DNA of 51,464 nt from Betaproteobacteria bacterium (GTDB taxonomy: Bacteria; Pseudomonadota; Gammaproteobacteria; Burkholderiales; WYBJ01). The notes beneath the pieces were generated by a model. It was not told the DNA's origin. It searched no databases and saw only the letters and a list, made by a program, of their open reading frames with translations. A program made the translations under genes and the position numbers. Location: NCBI GenBank assembly GCA_009377585.1, contig WHTS01000036.1:1-51464 (forward strand). The letters run 5' to 3'. Below, piece after piece: positions 1 to 9,021 of the stretch (positions are counted from its first letter, which is position 1; every line of letters begins with the position of its first letter).

Positions 1-813
1 TCAGGGCGGGCCGTGCCGGTCGAGCCCGTAGAAGCGCATCAGCTCGTCCACGCGCTCGCGCGGCGGCCGGCGGCGGAAATAACCCTTCCTGCTTTGCATC
101 ACGCCGGTGGCGCGGCGCAGGTCGACGAGCGACTCGGCCATCTTGATGGTCGCTCCGATCGAGTCCATCACCGGGCAATCGTCGACCCGATTGATGCCGT
201 TCAGGGCAAGCAGCACGTTGAGCGGCGCCTCCCCCGGAATGATCACGTCGGCCCCTTCGCGGATCAACGCTCGGGCAGCGGCGGTGAAGCGCTCGATCAG
301 CGGTGCGGGATTCGCGAAGCCCGCCAACACGTCGTGAAAGCCGAATCCAGCTGGCCGGGACGCGGCGCAACGGCTGCTCAGACCGTAGCGCTCGACGTTC
401 GCGGCGATGAGCTCGGGAAAGTCCTCGATGAAGGTGATGACGCCGAAACGGGCGCCGAGCATGCAGGCGGTGAGCATCGCGCTTTCGCCGTAAGCGACGA
501 CCGGAATGTCGACCACTTGCCGTGACTCCGGCAGACCCACGTCGGGGATGCTCATGATCGCGAACGCGTCGAACCCCTGGCGCTCGGCCGCTAGCGCGGC
601 GGCGATGAACTGACCGGCGTGCAAGTGCTGCGCAACATGATGGCGGATGTCTATCCCCGGATATTCGGTCTCGTAGGTGCCGGGCCGCATGCCGTGCATC
701 ACGACTTCGGTGTCGGCCCTTGCGACGCGCCGGAAATGGGCCGCCAAGGCCGCCTCGTAGGCGGGCAAGTCGGAAAGCACGGTGAAGCTCTGATGCCAGA
801 TGCGTAGGGTCAT
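1..813 (-). CDS. Asp/Glu/hydantoin racemase-fold protein lacking both catalytic cysteines
   Basis: A 270-residue protein of the aspartate/glutamate/hydantoin racemase superfamily. Recognisable parts are the N-terminal strand MTLRIWHQSF, the first active-site loop at residues 82-94 (DAFAIMSIPDVGL), the GESAML turn and ARFGVITF strand (109-128), and the second loop GADVIIPGEA (187-196). Family enzymes use two cysteines as acid-base pair; in my alignment these positions are Ser88 and Glu195, so ordinary cofactor-free racemisation is unlikely. The start is the ATG at 813 and the stop occupies bases 1-3. The gene is divergent from the flavoprotein gene and close to a TctC-type binding protein, so a role in small-carboxylate metabolism is plausible but inferred. 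Substrate unknown. Confidence 0.75.
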   Translation of the reverse strand: MTLRIWHQSFTVLSDLPAYEAALAAHFRRVARADTEVVMHGMRPGTYETEYPGIDIRHHVAQHLHAGQFIAAALAAERQGFDAFAIMSIPDVGLPESRQVVDIPVVAYGESAMLTACMLGARFGVITFIEDFPELIAANVERYGLSSRCAASRPAGFGFHDVLAGFANPAPLIERFTAAARALIREGADVIIPGEAPLNVLLALNGINRVDDCPVMDSIGATIKMAESLVDLRRATGVMQSRKGYFRRRPPRERVDELMRFYGLDRHGPP

Positions 814-1028
814 GGTGCTCGCCTGGGGAGTTCGGTTGGTCGCGGGCGCATTGTCGGGGCGATGCTGCGCCTGGACGGGCGTGCATCGGCCGCGCCGCCT
901 CGCTGAACCAGTGTGGCGAGTGTACTGAGCGTGGCGTGCCGAGTAAAACGACTACGGCCGGCAGTCGCTCGGGCGTTGGGGCGGTATCGTCGTGGGCCGA
1001 GCGTAGAATGTCTCGCACAGGCCGGCTC

Positions 1029-1054
1029 GGTTGTCCTGGCCGGTTGTCCTGGCC
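1029..1054. repeat. 13-bp perfect tandem duplication
   Basis: The unit GGTTGTCCTGGCC occurs twice head to tail in the 273-bp gap between the divergent racemase-like and flavoprotein genes, about 33 bp before the proposed flavoprotein start. A TAGAAT hexamer at 1004-1009 could be a -10 box for the flavoprotein gene, but no convincing -35 is spaced correctly. The rest of the gap holds nothing I recognise. Confidence 0.8.
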
Positions 1055-1086
1055 TTGTGCATGTCCATGCAGCGTGGAGAAATCGC

Positions 1087-2547
1087 GTGGCGATCGAATC
1101 GCATGCCTTCGACGTCGTGGTGGCCGGATGCGGCATCGCGGGCCTCTCTGCCGCGGTCAGTGCGCTCGAGGAGGGCGCCAGCGTGGCGATCATCGAGCGC
1201 GCGCCGCTCGCGGAGCGCGGCGGCAACACCCGCTATACCGAAGCGTACCTGCGCATGAAGAGCGAGACCGAAGTCACAGACGACTTCGCCGTGCACTTCA
1301 GCGAAAACAGCGGCGGCTATCTCGATCCGACGCTGGTCGCAGCCACTCAAGCGCCGTATGCGAGCTGGCCCGGCGTCGTGAAGGCGCTTTCGTTCGCCGA
1401 TCCCGAAGTGGTCGGCGCGTTCGCCGACGGCTGCGGACCGACGGTGCAATGGCTCAAGCGCTTCGGCGTGCGCTTCGATTTCCTGCCCACGCAGTTTCTT
1501 ACCGCCGCGCAGCCGCGGCTGCTGCCCGTCGGCGGCGGCCTGGCGTTGCTGGAAGCGCTTGCGGCCCAGGTCGAGCGCATGAACGGCCGCTTCTTCTACC
1601 AGACCACGGCGCGCACGCTGGTCCAGAACGACAGCGGTGCGGTCGTGGGACTGCGCTGCGTCGGCGCCGATCACCGGCCGATCGAGATTCGCGCCAAGGC
1701 GGTGGTGCTCGCGACCGGCGGATTCGAAGGCAACTGGGAGATGCTGGCGCAATACATGGGCCGCCAAGCCATTCATCTTCGCCCGGTCGCGCGCGGCGGC
1801 TATTACAACAAGGGCGAGGGCATCCGCATGGCATTGGAAATCGGTGCCGCGCCCGGTGGGGACTACGCGAGCTTCCATGCCGAGCCGGTGGATCCGCGCT
1901 CGGGGGTCGCGGAAGCTTCCGTGTTCGTGTTCCCCTATGGCGTTCTGATCAACCGCCGCGGCGAACGCTTCGTCGACGAAGCGCCGGGAACCGTCGATGC
2001 GGTGTACGACATCATCACCAAAACGATCTGGCAGCAACCCGAGGGCATCGCCTACGCGGTGTTCGACGCCAAGCTTGCCGACGTGCCCAACTATCGGCGC
2101 GGTCTGCGCACCGACCAGCCGCCGATCGCCGCGGACAGCATCGCGGCGCTCGAGCGCTCGCTCGGCTTGCCGCCGATGCGGCTCGAGGCCAGCATCGCGC
2201 GCTACAACGAAGGCTGCCGGCCCGGCGCCTTCAAGCCACTCGAGCTCGACAGCCTGTCCACCCGCGGCATCGAGCCGCGTAAGTCGAACTGGGCGCGTCC
2301 GCTCGATCGTCCGCCCTACCAGGCCTGGCCGATCATGGCGTCATGCGTGCTGACTTACGGCGGGCTCAAGGTCGATGCGCATGCGCGCGTGCTCAATGCC
2401 GATGGCGAGGTGATACCTGGCCTGTATGCCGCCGGCGAAACGGTCGGGCTCTACTACAAGGTGTATACCGGTGCCACCTCGGTGCTGAAAGGCGCGGTGT
2501 TCGGCCGCTTCGCCGGAATCGATGCCGCGTCGCGACGGCGCGGATGA
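1087..2547 (+). CDS. FAD-dependent oxidoreductase, fumarate reductase / tricarballylate dehydrogenase type
   Basis: A 486-residue flavoprotein related to succinate dehydrogenase/fumarate reductase flavoprotein subunits and to TcuA-type tricarballylate dehydrogenases. It begins with a Rossmann FAD motif (VVVAGCGIAGLSAA, residues 10-23), followed by ERGGNTRYTEAYLR, a family-typical FAD-proximal segment. The C-terminal FAD-contacting motif is GGLKVDAHARV...GLYAAGETVGLYYKVYTGAT. I chose GTG at 1087 because a GGAGA ribosome site lies at 1076-1080 and the Rossmann fold then starts at residue 10; the frame is open further upstream to 913 but that extension looks non-coding. No signal peptide or heme motif is seen, so it is probably cytoplasmic. 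The electron acceptor and substrate are unknown; the neighbouring TctC-type receptor favours a carboxylate. Confidence 0.85.
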   Translation: MAIESHAFDVVVAGCGIAGLSAAVSALEEGASVAIIERAPLAERGGNTRYTEAYLRMKSETEVTDDFAVHFSENSGGYLDPTLVAATQAPYASWPGVVKALSFADPEVVGAFADGCGPTVQWLKRFGVRFDFLPTQFLTAAQPRLLPVGGGLALLEALAAQVERMNGRFFYQTTARTLVQNDSGAVVGLRCVGADHRPIEIRAKAVVLATGGFEGNWEMLAQYMGRQAIHLRPVARGGYYNKGEGIRMALEIGAAPGGDYASFHAEPVDPRSGVAEASVFVFPYGVLINRRGERFVDEAPGTVDAVYDIITKTIWQQPEGIAYAVFDAKLADVPNYRRGLRTDQPPIAADSIAALERSLGLPPMRLEASIARYNEGCRPGAFKPLELDSLSTRGIEPRKSNWARPLDRPPYQAWPIMASCVLTYGGLKVDAHARVLNADGEVIPGLYAAGETVGLYYKVYTGATSVLKGAVFGRFAGIDAASRRRG

Positions 2548-2549
2548 CA

Positions 2550-2581
2550 GCCGCCCGCGTTTGCTTCGCAAAGCGGGCGGC
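2550..2581. terminator. Strong hairpin between convergent genes, probable terminator
   Basis: GCCGCCCGC pairs with GCGGGCGGC and continues through TTTGC/GCAAA with one bulged G and a TTC loop, giving about 14 bp of stem directly after the flavoprotein stop codon. There is no U tract on either strand, so termination strength is uncertain. It separates the flavoprotein gene from the convergent binding-protein gene. Confidence 0.55.
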
Positions 2582-2664
2582 AAGGGCGCGGGCGGCAAGG
2601 AGCTACGTGCGTGATCCAAGTGAAGTAACGCGAGCCGGCATGGCTGCAAAGCGCCGCTGACCGG

Positions 2665-3639
2665 CTATTGCAGCCGTACCCCGGCGCTGCGGATCACCTT
2701 GCCCCACTTCTCGATTTCGGATTTGAAGTAAGCGCCGAATGCCGCCGCGCTCCCGCCCGCGGGCTCGCAGCCCAGCGTCTCGAAGCGGTTCCGGATCGCG
2801 GGAGCCTGCATGGCGCGATTGACCTCGGCGTTGACCCGCTCGATGACCGCGGCCGGGGTCCCGGCCGGCGCGAACAGGCCGAACCACGCGTCGGCCACGT
2901 AGCCCGCGATACCGGCTTCCTGCATGGTCGGGATGTCCGGTGCGATGGGTGACCGGCTACGGGACGAGGCGGCCAGGCAGCGCAGCTTGCCCGCCTTGTG
3001 CAGCGGCACCATCCCGATCACGTTGTCGAACACGAACGCGAGCTGGCCGCCCACCAGGTCGTTGACCGCCGGTGCGGCGCCCTTGTAGGGGATCGCCTGC
3101 ATCTTGATGCCGGCCATGCTGGCGAAGAGCTCGGTAAAGAGGTGCGCGCCCGAGCCGTTGCCGGCCGTCCCGTACTGTACTTGGCCGGGACGAGCCTTGG
3201 CGAAGGCGACCAGCTCCTTCACGCTCTTGACCGGGATGGAAGGATGGACGCAGAGCATGAAGGGGGTATTGGTCACGTGCACGATCGGCGCCAGATCGCG
3301 CAGCGCGTTGTAGGGCAGGTTGCTGTACAGCGTCGCATTGTTGGCGAGTGAGATGCTGCCCATGAAGAGCGTGTATCCGTCCGGCGGCGACTTGGCCACG
3401 TGATCGGCGGCGATGTTGCTGGCTGCGCCGGGCCGGTTATCGACGATGACGGGCTGGCCGAAGGCCTGGTGCAGGTTCTGGCCGATCGCGCGGGCGACGA
3501 TGTCGGTCGCGCCCCCGGCCGAGAAGCCGACCACCATGCGCACGGGTTTGACGGGATAAGTCTGGGCTGCAGCGGGGAGAGTAGCGGCCAGGGCCGCAAC
3601 GAGGCAGGCGGCACGCCAGCCCAGCCGATTCGTTTCCAC
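2665..3639 (-). CDS. TctC/Bug-family periplasmic substrate-binding protein
   Basis: A 324-residue extracytoplasmic receptor of the Bug (TctC, tripartite tricarboxylate transporter) family, which is greatly expanded in Betaproteobacteria. The N-terminus is a signal peptide (LGWRAACLVAALAATLPAAA, cleavage likely after AAAQ) followed by the family opening YPVKPVRMVVGFSAGGATD and the GQPVIVDNRPGA segment. Length matches the family (about 320). The preferred start is GTG at 3639 because AGGAGGA lies 7-8 bases upstream; an in-frame ATG at 3657 overlaps that ribosome site and is less likely. No TctA/TctB membrane genes are in the window, so it is an orphan receptor here. Ligands in the family are mostly carboxylates; the specific one is unknown. 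Confidence 0.93.
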   Translation of the reverse strand: METNRLGWRAACLVAALAATLPAAAQTYPVKPVRMVVGFSAGGATDIVARAIGQNLHQAFGQPVIVDNRPGAASNIAADHVAKSPPDGYTLFMGSISLANNATLYSNLPYNALRDLAPIVHVTNTPFMLCVHPSIPVKSVKELVAFAKARPGQVQYGTAGNGSGAHLFTELFASMAGIKMQAIPYKGAAPAVNDLVGGQLAFVFDNVIGMVPLHKAGKLRCLAASSRSRSPIAPDIPTMQEAGIAGYVADAWFGLFAPAGTPAAVIERVNAEVNRAMQAPAIRNRFETLGCEPAGGSAAAFGAYFKSEIEKWGKVIRSAGVRLQ

Positions 3640-3710
3640 GACGGTTTCCTCCTCCATACTTGTTCGAATGGCCGATGTTAATGGCAACCGCAAGTCGGAG
3701 GCGCACGGCC

Positions 3711-3806
3711 CGCGCGCGGGCCTACTTCCACTCCCGCGCGCGGGCCTGGTTCCACTCCCGGGCACGGGCCTGGTTCCACTCCCGGGCACGGACCTGGTCC
3801 CCGTCC
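3711..3806. repeat. Four-copy 24-bp tandem repeat
   Basis: Four head-to-tail 24-bp units lie at 3711-3734, 3735-3758, 3759-3782 and 3783-3806, with core GGGCCTGGTTCCACTCC and variable starts (CGCGCGC or CGGGCAC). A partial fifth unit (CGGGCGGG) follows. It lies in the 450-bp gap upstream of the binding-protein gene. A TATAAT hexamer at 3831-3836 follows without an acceptable -35. The remaining 3840-4035 shows no gene or recognised element. Confidence 0.85.
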
Positions 3807-4039
3807 CGGGCGGGAATGCCGGCTCCGACGTATAATCGAGCCTCCCTCGCCTGCCCTGTACCGAACCTGGCCCAGCTGCAAGCGCGGCAGCGGCTAATCC
3901 CGGACCCGGACTGGAATCCCGGGGCCTGCCCAATTGGAGAAATGGTGTGTTGACGCCCGCGTTCGCCCTGGCACACCGAGCATACGAGCCCTCCCCGGCC
4001 AGCCGGGCATGGAAATGCTTGGAGGCGCGTGCGTCTTGC

Positions 4040-4068
4040 TTGACACTCCCATGTCGGCTACAGACAAT
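4040..4068 (+). promoter_or_regulatory. Sigma70 promoter for the tRNA-Tyr/Gly/Thr-tuf unit
   Basis: A perfect TTGACA (-35, 4040-4045), a 17-bp spacer and GACAAT (-10, 4063-4068) lie 22 bp before tRNA-Tyr. Position and near-consensus sequence fit a strong stable-RNA promoter that also feeds tuf downstream. Confidence 0.8.
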
Positions 4069-4090
4069 AGGCGGTTTCGTCAGGAATCCC

Positions 4091-4175
<85 letters not shown>

Positions 4176-4225
4176 GGTGCATCCGTCTGCGAAGAGCGGG
4201 TAGCAGTGGGCAGGTCGATACGCGC

Positions 4226-4299
4226 GCGGGTGTAGCTCAATGGTAGAGCAGAAGCCTTCCAAGCTTACGACGAGGGTTCGATTCCCTTCACCCGCTCCA
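4226..4299 (+). tRNA. tRNA-Gly (TCC)
   Basis: A 74-nt tRNA with encoded CCA. The acceptor GCGGGTG pairs with CACCCGC, the D arm is TAGCTCAATGGTAGAGC, and the loop CTTCCAA carries TCC at 4258-4260. UCC reads GGA and GGG codons. This matters because the adjacent tuf gene is unusually rich in GGG. Confidence 0.97.
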
Positions 4300-4345
4300 G
4301 CGCTTCACGGCGTGGGCAGGCAGTCACCGGGTACGGGTTTTCCAC

Positions 4346-4420
<75 letters not shown>

Positions 4421-4511
4421 GCGAATTCAGGATTCGTTCGGCAGCCGTCCACGGGGACGAGCCGGGCGGCAGACAAGCGACTCGATAGAAGACGACGGAG
4501 CGGAGCACGAA

Positions 4512-5702
<1,191 letters not shown>

Positions 5703-5720
5703 CGAGTGAACAGTGCGATG

Positions 5721-5800
5721 GAGTGAAACGTGAAGAGTGAAACGTGAGGCGCGACTCACGCGCGCCGAACCCCTTTCACTTTTCACTCTTCACCCTTCAC
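5721..5800. repeat. Heptamer-repeat palindrome downstream of tuf copy 1
   Basis: The left arm (5721-5748) is a run of GTGAANN heptamers (GTGAAAC GTGAAGA GTGAAAC GTGAGGC). The right arm (5773-5800) is the complementary run NNTTCAC (CTTTCAC TTTTCAC TCTTCAC CCTTCAC). Between them GGCGCG (5748-5753) can pair with CGCGCC (5761-5766). The transcript could fold into a hairpin of about 28 bp per arm with mismatches. A related element follows tuf copy 2. It could act in 3'-end formation or RNA processing before tRNA-Trp, or be an interspersed repeat. Confidence 0.85.
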
Positions 5801-5809
5801 GCGAAGCAC

Positions 5810-5885
5810 AGGCCAGTAGCTCAATTGGCAGAGCGTCGGTCTCCAAAACCGAAGGTTGGGGGTTCGAGACCCTCCTGGCCTGCCA
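5810..5885 (+). tRNA. tRNA-Trp (CCA)
   Basis: A 76-nt tRNA with encoded terminal CCA. The acceptor AGGCCAG pairs with CTGGCCT, the anticodon loop CTCCAAA carries CCA at 5843-5845, and the stem is CGGT/ACCG. It lies between tuf and secE, the usual betaproteobacterial position. The 67 bp to secE holds two copies of GATCGCGATGATCG. Confidence 0.97.
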
Positions 5886-5952
5886 GAACGAAGATCGCGA
5901 TGATCGCGAAGGTCGAACGGATCGCGATGATCGAGGACACGGCAAGGAATCG

Positions 5953-6300
5953 ATGGTCGATAAGGTCAAGCTAGCTATCGCGGTCCTGCTGGTGTGCGCC
6001 GGTGTAACCGGCTTCTACCTGCTTGCAGAGAGCCCGGCCATCATTCGCGTCACCGCGGTGCTGGCGGGCGTGGCGCTGGGCGCGGCGGTTGCGCTCACCT
6101 CGGCTCCCGGCAAGCAGTTCTACGCCTTCGCGCAGGAATCGTCGGTCGAGACGCGCAAGGTGGTGTGGCCTTCGCGCAAGGAATCATTCCAGACCACCGG
6201 GATCGTGTTTCTGTTCGTGGTCGTCATGGCGTTGTTTCTCTGGGTCGTCGATACGGGATTGTTGTGGATGGTCAAGATGCTGATGGGCCGGAGCGACTGA
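5953..6300 (+). CDS. secE: Preprotein translocase subunit SecE
   Basis: A 115-residue inner-membrane protein that clamps the SecY channel. Three hydrophobic segments are visible: residues about 6-25 ([18 protein letters not shown]), about 30-49, and the conserved C-terminal helix about 80-108 ([17 protein letters not shown]). The family motif [12 protein letters not shown] precedes the last helix. The ATG at 5953 is chosen over an upstream open frame because it follows an AAGGAA site and gives the normal length. The stop overlaps the nusG start by one base. Confidence 0.96.
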   Translation: MVDKVKLAIAVLLVCAGVTGFYLLAESPAIIRVTAVLAGVALGAAVALTSAPGKQFYAFAQESSVETRKVVWPSRKESFQTTGIVFLFVVVMALFLWVVDTGLLWMVKMLMGRSD

Positions 6301-6833
6301 TGAACAAGAAGTGGTATGTCGTGCATGCGTATTCCGGCTTCGAGAAGTCGGTTTCGCGCAATCTCCAGGAGCGCATCAAACGCGCCCACATGGAGGACCA
6401 GTTCGGCCAGATCATGGTCCCGGTGGAAGAAGTCGTGGAGATGAAGAGCGGGCAGAAGGCGATCAGCGAGCGCAAGTTCTTCCCCGGCTATGTCCTGGTC
6501 GAGATGGACATGACCGACGAGTCCTGGCACCTGGTGAAGAACACGCCCAAGGTCACCGGCTTCGTCGGCGGCACCGCCACCAAGCCCACGCCGATCTCCG
6601 AGCAGGAAGTGCAGAACATCCTCAACCAGATCAAGGAAGGGGTCGAGAAGCCGCGGCCCAAGGTCCTGTTCGAGGTTGGGGAGGCCGTGCGGGTCAGGGA
6701 AGGTCCCTTCACCGACTTCCACGGCAACGTCGAGGACGTGAACTACGACAAGAGCAAGCTGCGCGTGTCGGTCACGATCTTCGGCCGCTCGACCCCGGTC
6801 GAGCTCGATTTCGGCCAGGTGGAGAAGGCCTAG
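6300..6833 (+). CDS. nusG: Transcription termination/antitermination factor NusG
   Basis: A 177-residue RNA-polymerase-binding elongation factor that links transcription to Rho or to the ribosome through S10. It has an N-terminal NGN domain ([16 protein letters not shown]..., with [10 protein letters not shown] near residues 60-70) and a C-terminal KOW domain ([19 protein letters not shown], then [16 protein letters not shown]). The ATG overlaps the secE TGA (TGATG), indicating coupled translation. Length is as expected. S10 (rpsJ) and the beta subunit, both partners, are encoded downstream. Confidence 0.98.
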   Translation: MNKKWYVVHAYSGFEKSVSRNLQERIKRAHMEDQFGQIMVPVEEVVEMKSGQKAISERKFFPGYVLVEMDMTDESWHLVKNTPKVTGFVGGTATKPTPISEQEVQNILNQIKEGVEKPRPKVLFEVGEAVRVREGPFTDFHGNVEDVNYDKSKLRVSVTIFGRSTPVELDFGQVEKA

Positions 6834-6855
6834 CCCGGGTATTTCATCTCGGGCC

Positions 6856-6885
6856 TGGAAATTTTTCGGGGAGAGGCCATATAAC
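6856..6885 (+). promoter_or_regulatory. Candidate promoter for rplK
   Basis: TGGAAA (6856-6861), an 18-bp spacer and TATAAC (6880-6885) lie in the 84-bp nusG-rplK gap, 32 bp before the rplK ATG. The rplKAJL-rpoBC operon of other proteobacteria has its own promoter here. The -35 match is only four of six. Confidence 0.45.
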
Positions 6886-6917
6886 CTCGTTCGCACCCGC
6901 TCAAGCAGGAGCAGGCA

Positions 6918-7349
6918 ATGGCAAAGAAAATCGTCGGCATGATCAAGCTGCAGGTGCCCGCGGGCAAGGCCAATCCGAGCCCCCCGATCGGGCCGGCGCT
7001 CGGCCAGCGCGGTCTGAACATCATGGAGTTCTGCAAGCAATTCAACGCCGCCACGCAGAAGCTGGAAGTCGGGTTGCCGATCCCGGTCGAAATTACCGCT
7101 TACGCCGACAAGAGCTTCAGCTTCGTGCTCAAGACCCCGCCCGCGGCCGTCCTGATCATGAAGGCGCTCAAGATCGAGAAGGGCAGCGCGCGCCCGAACA
7201 AGGAGAAGGTCGGCACGCTTACCCGCGCGCAAGCCGAGGAGATCGCCAAGACCAAGACGCCCGACTTGACCGCGGCGGACCTCGAAGCGGCCATACGTAC
7301 GGTTGCCGGCAGCGCCCGCAGCATGGGCGTGGAAGTCGAGGGAGTCTGA
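6918..7349 (+). CDS. rplK: 50S ribosomal protein L11
   Basis: A 143-residue protein of the GTPase-associated centre that binds 23S rRNA and supports factor and RelA function. The N-terminal domain has the typical [20 protein letters not shown] proline segment and the [14 protein letters not shown] helix; the C-terminal RNA-binding domain ends ...[15 protein letters not shown]. It begins after an AGGAG site and is followed by rplA with one base between them. In many bacteria L1 represses this pair by binding the leader; I did not identify that site. Confidence 0.98.
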   Translation: MAKKIVGMIKLQVPAGKANPSPPIGPALGQRGLNIMEFCKQFNAATQKLEVGLPIPVEITAYADKSFSFVLKTPPAAVLIMKALKIEKGSARPNKEKVGTLTRAQAEEIAKTKTPDLTAADLEAAIRTVAGSARSMGVEVEGV

Positions 7350-7350
7350 C

Positions 7351-8049
7351 ATGGTGAAGGAATCCAAGCGCGTCAAGGCGATTCACGCCCAGGCCGATCG
7401 CACCCGGCTGTATCCGGTGAACGAGGCGTTCCAGCTGATCAAGACGGCTGCGACGGCGAAGTTCGACGAGTCGGTCGACGTCGCAATCAATCTCGGCATC
7501 GATGCGAAGAAGAGCGATCAGACCGTGCGCGGCTCGGTGGTGCTGCCGAAAGGCACCGGCAAGACCAAGCGCGTGGCCGTGTTCGCCCAGGGAGATAAGG
7601 CCAAGGCGGCTGCGGATGCCGGTGCCGATATCGTCGGGTTCGAAGACCTGGCGGAAAGGATCAAGGGCGGTAACCTGGACTTCGACATCGTGATCGCAGC
7701 GCCCGAAGCGATGCGCATCGTCGGCCCCTTGGGTCAGATTCTCGGACCGCGCGGCCTAATGCCGAACCCCCGGGTCGGCACCGTGTCGCCCGACGTGGCG
7801 ACTGCCGTGCGTAACGCCAAGGCCGGGCAGATCCAGTACCGCACGGACAAGGGCGGCATCGTTCAGTGCACCCTCGGGCGCGCTTCCTTCCCGGTCGAGG
7901 CGCTGCGCGAAAACCTGCTGGTCCTGGTGGACGCCCTCAACAAGGCCAAGCCGGCCGGCGCGAAAGGCGTGTATCTGAAGAAGATCAGCATTTCCAGCAC
8001 CATGGGCATTGGCGTGCGCGTCGACCAGGCAACGCTGAGCGCCCAGTAG
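7351..8049 (+). CDS. rplA: 50S ribosomal protein L1
   Basis: A 232-residue L1-stalk protein and, in other proteobacteria, translational repressor of the L11-L1 mRNA. Conserved parts are [20 protein letters not shown], the [15 protein letters not shown] signature (near residues 130-145) and the C-terminal [15 protein letters not shown]. The ATG at 7351 follows the rplK stop by one base; an upstream in-frame start inside rplK is ignored because 232 residues is the normal length. A 395-bp gap separates it from rplJ. Confidence 0.98.
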   Translation: MVKESKRVKAIHAQADRTRLYPVNEAFQLIKTAATAKFDESVDVAINLGIDAKKSDQTVRGSVVLPKGTGKTKRVAVFAQGDKAKAAADAGADIVGFEDLAERIKGGNLDFDIVIAAPEAMRIVGPLGQILGPRGLMPNPRVGTVSPDVATAVRNAKAGQIQYRTDKGGIVQCTLGRASFPVEALRENLLVLVDALNKAKPAGAKGVYLKKISISSTMGIGVRVDQATLSAQ

Positions 8050-8174
8050 AACAAGTGGACCAAGTGGACCGTCGGGAGCTCGAACCAAACTGATGAATGC
8101 ACAAGCCTGATGAATGCAGAAGCGGGCCGCTGTGCAGCGCCGCCCCGGTGGGCCGCGCAGTCGGGATCGCACGA

Positions 8175-8400
8175 CGCAATGACAGAACTTTGGGCTGCCG
8201 GGTCGCACCGGCGGTCATCAAAGACCGTAGGAGTCCTTCGGGGCTCAATTTCGTTCCGGACGCCCCGGCCTTTTTTCCGGCCGGCGGCTTCCGCCGATTC
8301 CTACGCAGATGGCGCACCCGAAGCTTGTTGCCAAGGTCGCCGTACGGAGAAGGGCGAGCGCGACAGCAGTGCCGGCGCACGATGCGATCGGCAGGGGCTG
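8175..8400 (+). ncRNA. L10-type leader of rplJL mRNA
   Basis: The 395-bp gap before rplJ contains the signature CCTACGCAGATGGCGCACCC (8300-8319), which resembles the proteobacterial L10 leader bound by the L10(L7/L12)4 complex. Upstream, GGGGC (8240-8244) can pair with GCCCC (8262-8266), followed after GGCC by six T (8271-8276), a possible attenuator. The limits given are approximate. The start of the gap also holds short direct repeats (CAAGTGGAC twice from 8052; TGATGAATGC at 8091 and 8108) that I cannot interpret. Confidence 0.65.
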
Positions 8401-8444
8401 GCGCACACGTTCCTTCGCGTTTTCAATGTTTATGGAGGTTGACC

Positions 8445-8975
8445 TTGGGTCTCAGTCTGCAGCAGAAGCAGGACATGGTGGCCGAAGTGGGTGAGCAGGT
8501 CGCCAAAGCGCAGACGGTCGTGATCGCGGAGTACCGCAATCTCACCGTCGCGGACATGACCGAGCTGCGCCGCAGGGCGCGCGGTGCCGGGGTGTATCTG
8601 CGCGTTGTCAAGAACACCCTCGCACGCCGCGCGGTGGCGGATACGCCGTTCCACGGACTGTCCGAGCAGTTGGTCGGTCCGCTGGCCTACGGCATCTCGA
8701 CCGATCCGGTGGCCGCGGCGAAGGTACTCAGCGACTACGCCAGAGCGAACGCCAAGCTGGTGATCAAGGGCGGTGCGATGGCCAACAAGGTCATGTCCGC
8801 CAGGGACGTCGTCACCCTCGCATCGATGCCAAGCCGCGAACAGCTGCTTGCCCAATTGATGGGCACGATGCAGGCGCCGGTGGCGAAGTTCGTGCAAACG
8901 CTGAACGAGGTTCCCGGCAAGTTCGTGCGCACGCTCGCGGCATTGCATGCCGAGCGGGAAAAGCAACCGGCCTGA
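8445..8975 (+). CDS. rplJ: 50S ribosomal protein L10
   Basis: A 176-residue stalk base protein that anchors L7/L12 dimers on 23S rRNA. The start is TTG at 8445, supported by GGAGG at 8434-8438 and by the family N-terminus [15 protein letters not shown]. Conserved parts include [15 protein letters not shown] and [18 protein letters not shown]; the C-terminal helix ([16 protein letters not shown]) carries L7/L12. The rare start codon and long leader fit autogenous control. rplL follows after 46 bp. Confidence 0.97.
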   Translation: MGLSLQQKQDMVAEVGEQVAKAQTVVIAEYRNLTVADMTELRRRARGAGVYLRVVKNTLARRAVADTPFHGLSEQLVGPLAYGISTDPVAAAKVLSDYARANAKLVIKGGAMANKVMSARDVVTLASMPSREQLLAQLMGTMQAPVAKFVQTLNEVPGKFVRTLAALHAEREKQPA

Positions 8976-9021
8976 GCATCTTTTCAATCGAGCAATCAAA
9001 TCCCGAATCAGGAGTCCAACG

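Noticed and set aside
913-1086. Longer flavoprotein N-terminus from 913
   Set aside because: The extension would precede the Rossmann motif by about 68 residues with no homology-like pattern, and a good ribosome site precedes GTG 1087.
3711-3806. Possible CRISPR array
   Set aside because: The four 24-bp units are directly adjacent with no unique spacers and no cas genes nearby.
3831-3836. Perfect TATAAT as a promoter
   Set aside because: The base positions 16-18 bp upstream are GC-only (GGGCGG region) with no -35 resemblance, and no gene starts soon after it.
3640-4090. Small coding frames in the gap upstream of the tRNAs
   Set aside because: Open frames here are made by the 24-bp repeat and tRNA sequence, lack ribosome sites and show no recognisable protein pattern.
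8239-8276. Firm intrinsic terminator in the L10 leader
   Set aside because: The stem is only about 5-6 bp with a 17-nt loop and GGCC lies between stem and T run; kept only as a possible attenuator.
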